Part shown: piece by piece, positions 35,812 to 45,517 of the stretch
How positions within the stretch are numbered: position 1 is the stretch's first letter
Layout: each line of letters begins with the position of its first letter
DNA from: Sphingobacterium sp. SGR-19
GTDB taxonomy: Bacteria > Bacteroidota > Bacteroidia > Sphingobacteriales > Sphingobacteriaceae
Reading direction: 5' to 3'
Assembly: GCF_011043555.1 (NCBI RefSeq)
Contig: NZ_JAAKGS010000007.1
Location: forward strand, 124,001 to 188,000
DNA: 64,000 nt
Notes under the pieces: generated by a model
Databases searched by the model: none
What the model saw: the letters and a program-made list of their open reading frames with translations, nothing else
What the model was told of the DNA's origin: nothing
Position numbers and translations under genes: made by a program

Positions 35812-36582
35812 TTAGTGTTCGTATTTGTTTCTGGTTATTTCGTCGGTTAGTTGTTGATATATTTTAAGCCAATGCGGGGTTTTCATAAGAAATTGTAAAT
35901 GCTTTTGGATCGTTTCCGTATCACCTCGTTCAGCAGGACCCGTTTGCACGTCTTTTGGAATCTGTTTTTGTACTTTTTGTGCCGTTTCCAGAATAATGGG
36001 CTTTAGTAAATCAAACGACAAATTTTGTTCTTTGAGAATATCATAGGCTATTTGGAAAAGCACATTACTGAAATTATTGGCAAATATCGCCGCTGTATGT
36101 AATGCAAGACGCTGTTTACTATCACATAAGAATGATTTCGCGGAGATATTGTGCATCAACTCAAGAAGGTGGTCTGTTGTTTTGGTATCACTGCCCTCTA
36201 TTCCAAAAGGAATGTTTTCTAATAACGCGGGGACATCTTTACGGAGGCTTTGAACGGGATAAATAACACCGTGTAAAGGAAAATTCATTAAAATATTGAT
36301 GTCAGTTGCTCCTGAAGCATGTACTACTACTCCTTCGAGATTTTTAGAAAGTTGGTTGACTATGCATTGTATGGCTTGATCCGCGACAGCAATAAAATAT
36401 AAATCAGCCTTATCGGAGATATCTTCGATTGTATCTACCCCTTCGGCGTTTACAACAGAAGCTAATGCAATCGCATTGGCCTTATTTCTGCTATACACCT
36501 GTAAAATCTGGTGTCCAAGGGTATGAAATGCTTTTCCCATATGAGTAGCAACATTTCCGCTTCCAAGGATTACAACAGTCAT
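35812..36582 (-). CDS. Rossmann-fold/DUF2520 protein
   Basis: A 256-residue protein. The N-terminal NAD(P)-binding domain begins VVILGSGNVATHMGKAF (GxGNxA) and the C-terminal helical DUF2520 domain includes ALHTAAIFANNFSNVLF. It resembles F420/NADP-dependent oxidoreductases and ketopantoate-reductase-like folds, reaction unknown. The start codon shares one base with the ccmF stop, so it is co-transcribed with the cytochrome c genes. Confidence 0.85.
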   Translation of the reverse strand: MTVVILGSGNVATHMGKAFHTLGHQILQVYSRNKANAIALASVVNAEGVDTIEDISDKADLYFIAVADQAIQCIVNQLSKNLEGVVVHASGATDINILMNFPLHGVIYPVQSLRKDVPALLENIPFGIEGSDTKTTDHLLELMHNISAKSFLCDSKQRLALHTAAIFANNFSNVLFQIAYDILKEQNLSFDLLKPIILETAQKVQKQIPKDVQTGPAERGDTETIQKHLQFLMKTPHWLKIYQQLTDEITRNKYEH

Positions 36583-39059
36583 TATGCAGGATTTTGTTTA
36601 GATATCTTTGCATCTTTTAGGCGACGATAGATAGCCATGATGAAACCAATGGTCATGATAATGGTACCGGCCCAAAAGAAATTGATATAAGGGAACTTAA
36701 TCGCTTTAAAGACAACCCATTTTTTCTCTGGCAACGGTTTTTGATATAGCATGATTTCCAATTTATCCTCCTTTGGTAAAATATTGGTGAAACGGAAACG
36801 GAGTCCTTGTTCCGTAACATCCTTATTAAAATCGTAGCTGTGCCCATCCTTAATCAAGAAAATTGGTTCTACATTATATTCCTTTTCGTCGGATGCAACA
36901 ACTTTAATCTTGAGCCCTACAATAATATCACCTTCTCCTTTAGGGATATTATTTAATGTGGCTTCTCTATTGATCCCTTCAATCACATAAAAACCATTTC
37001 TATATCGAAGCGTATCACCAATGCTAACCTGATAAGTCGCAGGTTCATCATAATCTTCATATCCCGTTTGCTCTTCCGAAGGAATATTTTCTGCTTGTAC
37101 TTGTGATTCCGCAGCCGCTGCGGTGATCAAGGTGTAAATATCGTGTGTAAGGTAATGGCGGGTATCGGGCGTACCAATTAGCCCCCCCATTTCGGGGTTA
37201 TGTTGTGCAAACGGGCGCAGCATAAAAGATTCTCTTATATTTCCTGTCTCTTCGTCAATACGTTCATATAATATTTTGTAATACACGTTAGGAGGGGCGA
37301 CGCTGTCACCTACATAGGTGATCCGGTAGTCGCCCATTTGTTTTGGTTCACCCTCTGTTAAGAACAGATTTTCACCGGGATCTGAAAATTTGTCGCCTTC
37401 CTGACCAAAGTTCTGTACTTGGATATAACGGCTTTCGTTGATGGAGATAACTTCGTTGGTTGCCGCTGCAATGAGGGCTCCCAAAAGTAGAAGAGCGAAC
37501 CCGATATGCGCAACAGCAGAACCGGCCAACCGCCATTTACCTTTCAAAGCATCGCCCAAAACACGCAAATTCGCCAGTAGGCAGAATATACAGGTCAACG
37601 TCAGCAAGATATACATTACATTGGTGTATGTCTTTGTGAAATAGACGATTATAGCACTGAGTATAGCTGCAAATAGAAAAGACGCAAAAGTAGATACCCA
37701 GAATTTTTTCGGATTGGTTTTTTTGTATTTTAAAAACTGTGTAAACGCTGTCACGAGCATGATGACCACCGCAAATGCACCCTGCCATTTATTATAGTGT
37801 GGAATCGGATCAACAGGAGGGGCGACTTTTGTACCAAACAACGTGTTAAATACGGGGATAGAAGTGGTCGCTATCATCTGTATACATGCCACAGTAAGCA
37901 CTAGGCCTCCAATAAACATCCAAAATTCACGCGAGTAAATGTCTTCTTCTTGTTTAGAAGATGGCATTTCTTTGTTCCGCCAGATAAGCATCACAATCAT
38001 CAATACCAAAAAAGTAAGATTGAAAATAATGAGTTGGCCAGACATCCCTAAGCTCGTAAACGAGTGGACTGAAGTTTCCCCTAATATTCCGCTTCTGGTG
38101 AGATAGGAAGCATATATGACGAGTACAAAACTGATCATCGTTAAGAACGTGGCGGTAAAGAAACCATGTCCGGAATTACGATAGGCAAGCATCACATGGA
38201 CAGCGGCGATAAGTGTCAGCCAAGGAATAATCGATACATTTTCTACCGGATCCCACGCCCAAAAACCACCGAAATTCAGTGCTTCATACGCCCAGAAAGA
38301 TCCCATGATAATCCCTGCGCCCAAAATCATAACAGCAAAAAGTGCCCATGGCAAACCAGGTTTCATCCAGTCTTTATAACGTTTAAGCCAAAGGCCGGAC
38401 GCCGCATATGCAAAAGGAACAATCATAGAAGCAAAGCCGAGAAATAAGGTAGGAGGGTGGATTACCATCCAATAGTTTTGCAATAGTGGATTTAGTCCGC
38501 GTCCGTCTCCGATCATATTTAAGTAATCCGGCCGGCTAAAGACAGGGCCTTGCATGGCATCTCGCAGCAAGATAAATGGTGAGCTACCGATGCGAGAACC
38601 GAATACTTCAACGCCAATTAGCATAGAACCTAAGAATACTTGACACAGCATAACGAATGTCATAACCGGTGCTTCCCAGTTTTTAGCCTTAAACACGAGA
38701 ATAATGCCTAATACTACTTGCCAGAACATCCAGAGCCAGAAACTTCCTTCCTGCCCTTCCCAAAAAGAAGAAATAATATAGTGTGTAGGAAGCGACTTTG
38801 AAGAATGCGCCCAAACATAATGGTATTCAAAATAATGGTTGTAGATGAGATAAAACAGAATGGTTCCGATAGCAACAACGGATATCAAATTGAGCCAAAA
38901 TCCAATTCTACCAAGTGTTTTCCAAGATTTAACTTCGGGTTCACGTGTAGCAAAGAAGTAGCTGATAAGAGAAAAAAGGGCTGCACCGAAAGAAAGAATT
39001 ACAAAAAACTGTCCGATTTTTCCCGGTAAAAGGTGCTCTCCAACGTAGTTAACGTCCAT
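36582..39059 (-). CDS. ccmF: Cytochrome c biogenesis protein CcmF-like (heme lyase component)
   Basis: An 825-residue polytopic protein. The WWD-type heme site GGFWAWDPVENVSIIPWL is present, as are VIHPPTLFLGF and SFWEGQEGSFWLW segments typical of CcmF. A large periplasmic domain precedes the last membrane helix (WAGTIIMTIGFIMAIYRR), as in the family. It attaches heme to apocytochromes on the periplasmic side. The gene follows ccmE by 76 bp. One client would be the cytochrome domain of the sugar dehydrogenase at 449-1969. Confidence 0.88.
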   Translation of the reverse strand: MDVNYVGEHLLPGKIGQFFVILSFGAALFSLISYFFATREPEVKSWKTLGRIGFWLNLISVVAIGTILFYLIYNHYFEYHYVWAHSSKSLPTHYIISSFWEGQEGSFWLWMFWQVVLGIILVFKAKNWEAPVMTFVMLCQVFLGSMLIGVEVFGSRIGSSPFILLRDAMQGPVFSRPDYLNMIGDGRGLNPLLQNYWMVIHPPTLFLGFASMIVPFAYAASGLWLKRYKDWMKPGLPWALFAVMILGAGIIMGSFWAYEALNFGGFWAWDPVENVSIIPWLTLIAAVHVMLAYRNSGHGFFTATFLTMISFVLVIYASYLTRSGILGETSVHSFTSLGMSGQLIIFNLTFLVLMIVMLIWRNKEMPSSKQEEDIYSREFWMFIGGLVLTVACIQMIATTSIPVFNTLFGTKVAPPVDPIPHYNKWQGAFAVVIMLVTAFTQFLKYKKTNPKKFWVSTFASFLFAAILSAIIVYFTKTYTNVMYILLTLTCIFCLLANLRVLGDALKGKWRLAGSAVAHIGFALLLLGALIAAATNEVISINESRYIQVQNFGQEGDKFSDPGENLFLTEGEPKQMGDYRITYVGDSVAPPNVYYKILYERIDEETGNIRESFMLRPFAQHNPEMGGLIGTPDTRHYLTHDIYTLITAAAAESQVQAENIPSEEQTGYEDYDEPATYQVSIGDTLRYRNGFYVIEGINREATLNNIPKGEGDIIVGLKIKVVASDEKEYNVEPIFLIKDGHSYDFNKDVTEQGLRFRFTNILPKEDKLEIMLYQKPLPEKKWVVFKAIKFPYINFFWAGTIIMTIGFIMAIYRRLKDAKISKQNPA

Positions 39060-39135
39060 TATTTAAAGTAAAATAAAAATTATCTAAAAGCTGCTCCATC
39101 AACCGTTGAAGCAGTTTATAGGGCTTAACAAATAA

Positions 39136-39570
39136 CTAATAAGGCTTTTCTATGCCTAAAAATGCCGTTACAGGCGCTACACTTGTTTCGATGACTTCTA
39201 CCTCATCTTCATTATATTTTGATGGACATTTCATCAATATCTTACTGGCGTGGAACACATTGCCCTCCATCTTACCAGTCAATACGATTTGTTCCGATCG
39301 TTCGATATCTTGCGGCTTAGAACCCCTGAATACAACTTGACATTCTGTACTATCGTTGTCATACATATAGAATGAAAAATGATTGGCGTCCTTAACGGGG
39401 TCGTAATGTAAATCCTTCTCTTTATTCAGTACACCAACGACATATAGCTCTGTTTTTTTCTCTCTTGCTTCCGTAAAAGTAGAATATGTGCTCGAATCTG
39501 TATAAATAACAACAATCATCGCAATCGCTATAGCGATGATAACAATTAATATGATGGAACTTTTCTTCAT
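39136..39570 (-). CDS. ccmE: Cytochrome c maturation heme chaperone CcmE, CxxxY type
   Basis: A 144-residue protein with an N-terminal membrane anchor (4-22) and an OB-fold domain. The heme-attachment motif reads CPSKY (Cys115-Tyr119) where classical CcmE has HxxxY. CxxxY variants are known in some bacteria and archaea. It passes heme to CcmF, encoded directly downstream. Confidence 0.88.
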   Translation of the reverse strand: MKKSSIILIVIIAIAIAMIVVIYTDSSTYSTFTEAREKKTELYVVGVLNKEKDLHYDPVKDANHFSFYMYDNDSTECQVVFRGSKPQDIERSEQIVLTGKMEGNVFHASKILMKCPSKYNEDEVEVIETSVAPVTAFLGIEKPY

Positions 39571-39797
39571 ATTGCGCTATCTCTAAATGAAATATCCACG
39601 ATTATAAAAAATAGACACTGATGAATATTATCTGGATATTCCATATGGCCTTTGAAAATCAATTTATTTACATATGAAATACAAAATTACAAAATGCTTT
39701 TGCAAGATAGGAATTTGACAAATTTTGTAAACTATTTAGAATTGTTCTACGCAAGTATTCCGTTTTTTATAATATTTTTGCGAAAACAAACAACATC

Positions 39798-40472
39798 ATG
39801 CAATTTGTCACAACGGGCGACGGATCGTCTACTTTATATCATCCTGAAGTCGGAGAGCATTATCACTCGAAACATGGCGCATTAAAAGAAAGTCAGCATG
39901 TTTTTTTACGGTCGGGACTTGAGTTTTTCCTACGAAAGGAGAACAAAAATGAGGTTGCCGTGTTGGAAGTGGGGTTTGGTACTGGGTTAAATTTTCTGTT
40001 GACATCCGATTATGCTGATAGTCAGGGTGTAAAATTGCGATACGTTGGTATTGAGGCGTATCCCCTTGATGAAGAGATCATATTAAAAACTGGATATGAA
40101 AATTTTGTAAAGCAAAAAATCTGGTCGAGCTTTCAACATAATTATAAAAAAGCACAGACACAAGGGGTTGCTTTAACAGACTCCGTTCACTTGTTCATCG
40201 CACATGAAAAGGCATTGGATTTCCAAACCGGGGATGCACGAAAATTTGATATTATCTATTTCGATGCTTTTGCTGCTGTACACCAACCTGAGATGTGGGC
40301 GGCGGAGACCTTAACGCACATCTGTTCCTTTTTACGACCGGGAGGAGTATTTGTCACTTACGCCATCACTGGAAATTTGAAACGCACGATGAAAGCTTTA
40401 GGATTTGCTATTGAGAAGGCGCCGGGTGCTCCCGGCAAACGAGAAATGTTGAGGGCTGTAAAAGTTTCGTAA
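39798..40472 (+). CDS. mnmD: tRNA (mnm5s2U34) methyltransferase MnmD
   Basis: A 224-residue SAM-dependent methyltransferase. It shows VLEVGFGTGLNFLL (SAM site), IYFDAFAAVHQPEMW and PGAPGKREM at the C-terminus, all characteristic of MnmD/DUF752 proteins. As in other Bacteroidota it stands alone, without the MnmC oxidase half. A TATTTTTG (-7 type) box lies at 39773-39780. Confidence 0.92.
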   Translation: MQFVTTGDGSSTLYHPEVGEHYHSKHGALKESQHVFLRSGLEFFLRKENKNEVAVLEVGFGTGLNFLLTSDYADSQGVKLRYVGIEAYPLDEEIILKTGYENFVKQKIWSSFQHNYKKAQTQGVALTDSVHLFIAHEKALDFQTGDARKFDIIYFDAFAAVHQPEMWAAETLTHICSFLRPGGVFVTYAITGNLKRTMKALGFAIEKAPGAPGKREMLRAVKVS

Positions 40473-40516
40473 TCGTGACTCGTGATTCGTCACTAATAAC
40501 AAATCACGAGTTACGA
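40473..40516. terminator. Inverted repeat between convergent mnmD and slyD
   Basis: TCGTGACTCGTGATT (40473-40487) pairs with AATCACGAGTTACGA (40502-40516) with one mismatch and a 14-base loop. It begins at the base after the mnmD stop. It is probably a bidirectional terminator, though T-tracts are poor. Its left arm is made of the heptamer TCGTGAY, seen again at 41252. Confidence 0.6.
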
Positions 40517-40528
40517 ACTTCGAAGTAA

Positions 40529-41029
40529 TTAATGGCCTGACTCGCCGTCGATGCCATGTGCGTGACCATGTGCCAATTCCTCTTCGGTAGCGGGGCGCAC
40601 AGCTAAAATCTCGACATCAAAGTTCAGCGTCTTACCTGCCATAGGATGGTTCAAATCGGCTATTACCGCTTCTGGCGTAACCTCAACAACTACTGCGCGG
40701 AACTGATTGCCCTCATTATCTTGTAAAGGTAAAACCTCACCAACCGGAGGAAGACCTGTTTCTTTAAACATATCAGCAGGTAGCTGTGCTATTGCGCGGT
40801 CGTCTTTTTCACCGTATGCGTCATTTGGCTCTAAGGTAAATGAAGTCTTGTCGCCGATATTTAATTCAGCAATATTTTCTTCAAATTTGGGTAACATCAT
40901 GCCTACCCCATATAGAAAGGTCAAAGGATTTTCAGTTGTGGTTTCTTCTACAAATGCTTTCTCTCCGTTTGCTTCCACGGTGTGAAGCTTGTAATTCAAT
41001 GCAACGACATTGTTGTTTTCTATTGCCAT
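40529..41029 (-). CDS. slyD: FKBP-type peptidyl-prolyl isomerase, SlyD-like
   Basis: A 166-residue protein. The FKBP domain is interrupted by an insert-in-flap chaperone domain (about 70-130). Markers are TFLYGVGMMLPKFEENIAEL, PNDAYGEKDDRAI and DLNHPMAGKTLNFDVEI. The tail is histidine-rich (HGHAHGIDGESGH), as in metal-binding SlyD proteins. Cytoplasmic folding helper. Confidence 0.92.
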   Translation of the reverse strand: MAIENNNVVALNYKLHTVEANGEKAFVEETTTENPLTFLYGVGMMLPKFEENIAELNIGDKTSFTLEPNDAYGEKDDRAIAQLPADMFKETGLPPVGEVLPLQDNEGNQFRAVVVEVTPEAVIADLNHPMAGKTLNFDVEILAVRPATEEELAHGHAHGIDGESGH

Positions 41030-41301
41030 TTTGTTTAATTTATTTGGGACGAATCCCTGTTATTATGTATTAATGTTAGTAATGCAGCCACCGAGTTTTG
41101 AGGCAAACTACATGTCCTATTCTTACAAAGGTAGGATTTTGATTCCATACCCGCTTTATCTTTTAACAACGGTAGTTTACTTTTTGTTCCTCCTAAGGTT
41201 ATTTTATTTGGAATATAATGTTCGCGCTTCATGACATGAGTTTCTCATTGTTCGTGACCCGTGATTCGTAGGGGCGTATGGTATACACGCTCGTGTTACA
41301 C
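41030..41301. other. Spacer between slyD and sixA
   Basis: There is no convincing gene here. The stretch holds a TCGTGACCCGTGATTCGT repeat (41252-41269) and nested inverted repeats: ATTCGTAGG (41264-41272) with CCTACGAAT (41301-41309) around a GCGTATGGTATACACGC core. They sit just downstream of sixA on the minus strand and probably serve as its terminator. Confidence 0.5.
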
Positions 41302-41811
41302 CTACGAATTTTCTGTAATTATGTTTTTTAATGATGCTGTATTTGCCGACAATAACGAATAATCTATCCCTTCTTCCAGTTCCAAATAGGCTGCGTGGGC
41401 TGTTTTAAGATTCGCAAAACGGTCAGTGACGTACCCAACAAGATCGGAAACTCCGGGATTATGGCCAAAGAGTAAAACATAATTATAAGATGCCGATACA
41501 TCGTTTAAAAGTTTCATTAGAAAAAGATAATGCGCTTCGTAAACTTTTGGCTCCCACACAATGCGTTCAACGGGGTAACCTAAGATATCGCAAAAAATCT
41601 TTGCCGTTTGCATTGCGCGGTTAGCAGTTGACGAAATAACCAGCGTTTTTTCATGTGTAGCTGGCAACTGGGCTTGTAGTTTCTGAGCAATAAGTGCAGC
41701 ACGGTGCGTTCCTTTTGGAAGCAAATCTCTGTTGAAGTCATTTTCACCAAAAGTAGGTAGCTCAGCCTTTGCATGTCGAACGATATAAAGCGATTTCATT
41801 TCCATATTCAT
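41302..41811 (-). CDS. sixA: SixA-type phosphohistidine phosphatase (histidine phosphatase superfamily)
   Basis: A 169-residue protein. The catalytic motif is VRHAKAE (RHA instead of RHG, as usual in SixA), with a second His in LLFGHNPGVSDL and Arg in SSTANRAMQTA. The start could be Met3 or Met5. It may dephosphorylate HPt-type phosphohistidines; small-molecule substrates are also possible. It lies 5 bp behind the isomerase gene. Confidence 0.85.
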   Translation of the reverse strand: MNMEMKSLYIVRHAKAELPTFGENDFNRDLLPKGTHRAALIAQKLQAQLPATHEKTLVISSTANRAMQTAKIFCDILGYPVERIVWEPKVYEAHYLFLMKLLNDVSASYNYVLLFGHNPGVSDLVGYVTDRFANLKTAHAAYLELEEGIDYSLLSANTASLKNIITENS

Positions 41812-41816
41812 CCTCT

Positions 41817-42791
41817 TTATTTTGCTATATGCTTCTTAACATAGTCGTAGCTTTTCTTTATGCTTTCGAACTTATTTGGCATATAGATTTCATCTTGCTC
41901 CACAAATGCATATTTTAACCCTGATTTATCTGCTTCAGCGGCAATTTTAATAAAATCTATCGCACCTGTTCCGACTTCGGCAAATTTCACTTCCTTCATG
42001 ATATCTGTAAAATCCGCTTTATTATACTTCTCACCTACAACAGGTTGTGTAAACTGCCTATCCATATCCTTGATGTGCCATAGTGGGAAGCGTCCAGGGT
42101 ATTTTTCGAAATAAGATTGAGGGCTAAATCCTGCCTTTTCTATCCAGAAAAGATCTAGTTCAAAATCAACTAATTCCGGTTCGGTAAAAGCGATGAGTAT
42201 ATCCAATCCTTTTGTACCGTTGCCAAATTGCCGTAATTCCCAGAAGTGATTGTGATAACCGATTTTAATCCCTGCTTTTTTAGCCATCTCGCCCGCTTTG
42301 TTAAGCTGATCGGCCGCATATTGATAATCCTCTACTTTTAAGTTATTGAGGTCATCCATAGGTGTGACAGGAGCGATAATATAAGATTGTCCTAATTGAT
42401 GAGCAATTTCTATGTATTTTTCAATATTTTCATGCGCTGTGAGTTGCCTATTGAGGTATTTGGACATGTCATAGTGACCGCTGTGCGTTTTGAGGTTATT
42501 GTCGTCCAATACCTTTTTCAATTCTGAAATAGAGATATTCCAATAGGTTTCGGTACTAGTATCTACACCAAAGGTTTCGATATGTTTATATCCTATTTTA
42601 GCAACGGTACTTATTGTTTTTATAGGATCTTCACTCACTAAATCGCGAATGGAATATAGCTGAAGGCCTAAATTATGAAAAGGACTATTTCCTGATTTAT
42701 CACCTTGACATGAGAATAAGTATGGACTTAAAAAAGCGGCAGATAAACCTAAACTTGCCTGCATTAAAAATCTTCTTCTATTACTTTGCAT
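41817..42791 (-). CDS. Secreted sugar phosphate isomerase/epimerase-like TIM-barrel protein
   Basis: A 324-residue protein with a twin-arginine signal (NRRRFLMQASLGLSAAFLSPYLFSCQ) that may also be lipidated at Cys28. The AP-endonuclease-2-like TIM barrel shows GYHNHFWEL and a late FVEQDE, probable metal ligands. Proteins of this type in Bacteroidota are exported, cofactor-assembled enzymes acting on sugars; the substrate is unknown. Confidence 0.85.
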   Translation of the reverse strand: MQSNRRRFLMQASLGLSAAFLSPYLFSCQGDKSGNSPFHNLGLQLYSIRDLVSEDPIKTISTVAKIGYKHIETFGVDTSTETYWNISISELKKVLDDNNLKTHSGHYDMSKYLNRQLTAHENIEKYIEIAHQLGQSYIIAPVTPMDDLNNLKVEDYQYAADQLNKAGEMAKKAGIKIGYHNHFWELRQFGNGTKGLDILIAFTEPELVDFELDLFWIEKAGFSPQSYFEKYPGRFPLWHIKDMDRQFTQPVVGEKYNKADFTDIMKEVKFAEVGTGAIDFIKIAAEADKSGLKYAFVEQDEIYMPNKFESIKKSYDYVKKHIAK

Positions 42792-42847
42792 ACTTTAATT
42801 TCTTTAAAAATCGGTAATCCAAGATGAAAGTTAGGTAAAAAATACGA

Positions 42848-42879
42848 AAAAAGGATTCTAAAAAAATAGAATCCTTTTT
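42848..42879 (-). terminator. Terminator downstream of frr
   Basis: AAAAAGGATTCTA (42848-42860) pairs perfectly with TAGAATCCTTTTT (42867-42879) over a 6-base A loop. T-runs occur on both strands. It ends the pyrH-frr transcript. Confidence 0.92.
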
Positions 42880-42902
42880 GTTTTAGCTTAGAGGATATAA
42901 AT

Positions 42903-43466
42903 CTAAACAGTCATTATATCTTTTTCTTTCAGTTCAGCAAGCTGGTCGACCTTAGCGATAAAAGAGTCTGTTAGCTTCTGTACTTCGCCTTCTCCCACTT
43001 TTATTTCATCTTCTGAAATACCTTCACCTTTTAGTTTTTTAATGGATTCATTCGCGTCTTTACGGATATTCCGTATAGCCACGCGACCTTTTTCAGCTTC
43101 CTCTTTTACTTTTTTGACCAAGTCACGACGGCGTTCTTCTGTCAACGGAGGTACCGCTAAACGGATAATAGCACCATCGTTCTGCGGATTTAATCCGATA
43201 TTCGAATCTACAATAGCTTTTTCAATGGTACTGATTAAATTCTTTTCCCAAGGTTGGATTACAATAGTTCTAGCATCAGTAGTATTGATATTACTTACTT
43301 GGGAAAGAGGCGTCATACTGCCGTAATAGTCTATCGAGATTCCATCCAGCATAGCGGGAGAAGCCTTGCCCGCCCTGATTTTAGTCAGTTCAGATTCCGT
43401 ATGGGATACGGCCTTGCCCATATTCTCTTTACAGTCGTCTAATTCTAAGGATATCAGTTCATTCAT
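42903..43466 (-). CDS. frr: Ribosome recycling factor
   Basis: 187 residues, the normal length. It has the RRF signatures GKASPAMLDGISIDYYGSMTPL, PWEKNLISTIEKAI and NIRKDANESIKKL. It splits post-termination ribosomes together with EF-G. It lies 27 bp behind pyrH, the usual gene pair. Confidence 0.97.
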   Translation of the reverse strand: MNELISLELDDCKENMGKAVSHTESELTKIRAGKASPAMLDGISIDYYGSMTPLSQVSNINTTDARTIVIQPWEKNLISTIEKAIVDSNIGLNPQNDGAIIRLAVPPLTEERRRDLVKKVKEEAEKGRVAIRNIRKDANESIKKLKGEGISEDEIKVGEGEVQKLTDSFIAKVDQLAELKEKDIMTV

Positions 43467-43493
43467 ATCTTTATTGTGTTTCTTTTGTAATAA

Positions 43494-44198
43494 TTAACTA
43501 ACCACTGTACCAATATGGTCTCCATTGGCCAGTTTCTTTAGATTCCCGGGCTTATTCATATCGAAAACAATGATAGGAAGGTTGTTTTCTTGGCACAATG
43601 TAAATGCCGTCATATCCATTACATTTAATCCTTTCTGATAAACCTCGTGGAAAGAAATCTTGTCATAACGTTGAGCAGATGGATCTTTTTCCGGATCAGC
43701 TGTATATATACCATCTACACGCGTGCCTTTAAGCACAGCATCTGCATTGATTTCGATGGCGCGTAAAGACGCTGCCGTATCGGTCGTAAAATAGGGGTTA
43801 CCTGTACCTGCACCGAAAATAACGATTCGTCCCTTTTCAAGGTGTCGCACAGCACGTCTACGAATAAAAGGTTCACAAATCTGTTCCATTTTAATTGCTG
43901 TCAGCAAACGCGTTTTTAAACCGACTTTTTCTAATGCATCTTGTAGGGCCATGCTGTTTATGACGGTTGCCAACATGCCCATATAGTCAGCCTGTACCCG
44001 ATCCATTCCAGCTTTTTCTGCACTTAATCCCCGGTGGATATTACCTCCACCGATAACAATGGCAATTTCTAAGCCTTGGCTATGAATTTCTTTAATGTCG
44101 TTCGCATATTGCATCACCCGATTGATATCAATGCCATAACTTTGTTCGCCCATTAAGGCTTCTCCGCTGAGTTTGAGTAGGATACGTTTATATTTCAT
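43494..44198 (-). CDS. pyrH: Uridylate kinase
   Basis: 234 residues from [15 protein letters not shown] at 44198; an upstream Met at 44222 adds eight residues unlike the family. It shows the UMP-kinase motifs [30 protein letters not shown] and [13 protein letters not shown]. It phosphorylates UMP to UDP for pyrimidine nucleotide synthesis. Confidence 0.97.
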   Translation of the reverse strand: MKYKRILLKLSGEALMGEQSYGIDINRVMQYANDIKEIHSQGLEIAIVIGGGNIHRGLSAEKAGMDRVQADYMGMLATVINSMALQDALEKVGLKTRLLTAIKMEQICEPFIRRRAVRHLEKGRIVIFGAGTGNPYFTTDTAASLRAIEINADAVLKGTRVDGIYTADPEKDPSAQRYDKISFHEVYQKGLNVMDMTAFTLCQENNLPIIVFDMNKPGNLKKLANGDHIGTVVS

Positions 44199-44296
44199 GA
44201 TCGTTTTTTGGAATATTTCCAAAAGCCAAAGATAAAACTTTTTTTCTAGCCTACCACGATTATATTACCCTTTTTTCATTACAGTAAATCGGTCTT

Positions 44297-45430
44297 TTAG
44301 AGTTTCATTCCTTCCAGAACCTCGTTATAATAAGATTCGTAAAGAGGGAGGATTTTGCTTAAATCAAATTCTTTTGCTCTGGCGAAGGCAGCATCTTTGA
44401 AAACTTGTAATCGGTTACAGTCTTCCAGGATGTGGATGGCATTCTTGGCCATATCATCGATATCACCAATATTGCTTAAGAATCCGCTCACACTATGAAC
44501 ATTCAATTCCGGCAACCCTCCGGTGTTAGAGGAAATAACTGGCACGTGACATGCCATTGCTTCCAAAGCTGCTAGACCAAAACTTTCCGAAGAGGAGGGC
44601 ATTAAGAATAAATCTGAAACAGATAATATTTCCTCAATGGCCTCTTGTTTCCCTAAAAAGCGGACATTTTGGCTAACTTCTAGCTGACGCGCTAATTCTT
44701 CCGTGTTCCGTCGTTCGGGACCATCGCCAACCATCAAAAGTTTGCTCGGTATGACATCATTAACTTTTTGGAAAATACGGATAACGTCTTGCGTATTTTT
44801 AACTTTTCGGAAGTTGGAAGTATGAATGATGATCCGCTCATTCTCGGGCGCTATAGCACGTTTAAAATGTTCCCTATTCTTGTTGTGGAAACGAGAGAAA
44901 TCGATAAAGTTAGGAATCACACGTACATCTCGGGTAATCTCGAAGGATTCTAATGTTTGTTCACGCAAATTTTCCGAAACAGCTGTCACTCCATCGGAAT
45001 GGTTTATTGAAAATGTAACCACGGGATTAAAACTTTTATCTTTTCCGACCAACGTAATGTCGGTTCCATGCAATGTAGTCACCACTGGAATACGAATACC
45101 ATAGGTGGACAATATTTGCTTTGCCAAATAGGCAACAGATGCATGTGGAATCGCATAGTGTACATGCAATAAATCCAGTTTTTCGAATCTGACGACATCT
45201 ACTAATTTACTTGCCAAAGCAGATTCATAAGGAGAAAAGTCAAATAGTGGATACTGAGCAACGGCAACTTCGTGATAGTAGAGGTTTTCGGAAAAGAAAT
45301 CTAACCGAGCGGGTTGAGAGTAGGTGATAAAATGAATCTCGTGTCCGTTAGAGGCAAGAGCTTTGCCAAGTTCTGTCGCTACCACGCCGCTGCCTCCGAA
45401 GGTTGGATAACATACAATGCCTATTTTCAT
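44297..45430 (-). CDS. bshA: N-acetyl-alpha-D-glucosaminyl L-malate synthase (bacillithiol synthesis)
   Basis: 377 residues from MKIGIVCYPTFGGSG at 45430, a GT4 enzyme. The N-terminus GGSGVVATELGKALA, LLHVHYAIPHA, TTLHGTDITLVG and the C-terminal SESFGLAALEAMACHVPVIS are typical of BshA. It joins UDP-GlcNAc and malate in the first step of bacillithiol synthesis. A TATCTTTG box on the minus strand at 45455-45462 is a likely -7 element. Confidence 0.93.
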   Translation of the reverse strand: MKIGIVCYPTFGGSGVVATELGKALASNGHEIHFITYSQPARLDFFSENLYYHEVAVAQYPLFDFSPYESALASKLVDVVRFEKLDLLHVHYAIPHASVAYLAKQILSTYGIRIPVVTTLHGTDITLVGKDKSFNPVVTFSINHSDGVTAVSENLREQTLESFEITRDVRVIPNFIDFSRFHNKNREHFKRAIAPENERIIIHTSNFRKVKNTQDVIRIFQKVNDVIPSKLLMVGDGPERRNTEELARQLEVSQNVRFLGKQEAIEEILSVSDLFLMPSSSESFGLAALEAMACHVPVISSNTGGLPELNVHSVSGFLSNIGDIDDMAKNAIHILEDCNRLQVFKDAAFARAKEFDLSKILPLYESYYNEVLEGMKL

Positions 45431-45517
45431 TAGATGATATGTAAAGATATAGCGCAAAGATAAGGATGGTTTTATAATTGCTTTGCAATAATTATCTTAA
45501 ATGCTTAGATTTAAATT

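Noticed and set aside
41035..41232. Possible 65-residue minus-strand gene between slyD and sixA
   Set aside because: Low-complexity, no recognisable motif, no ribosome-binding site, and it lies in a spacer with repeats.
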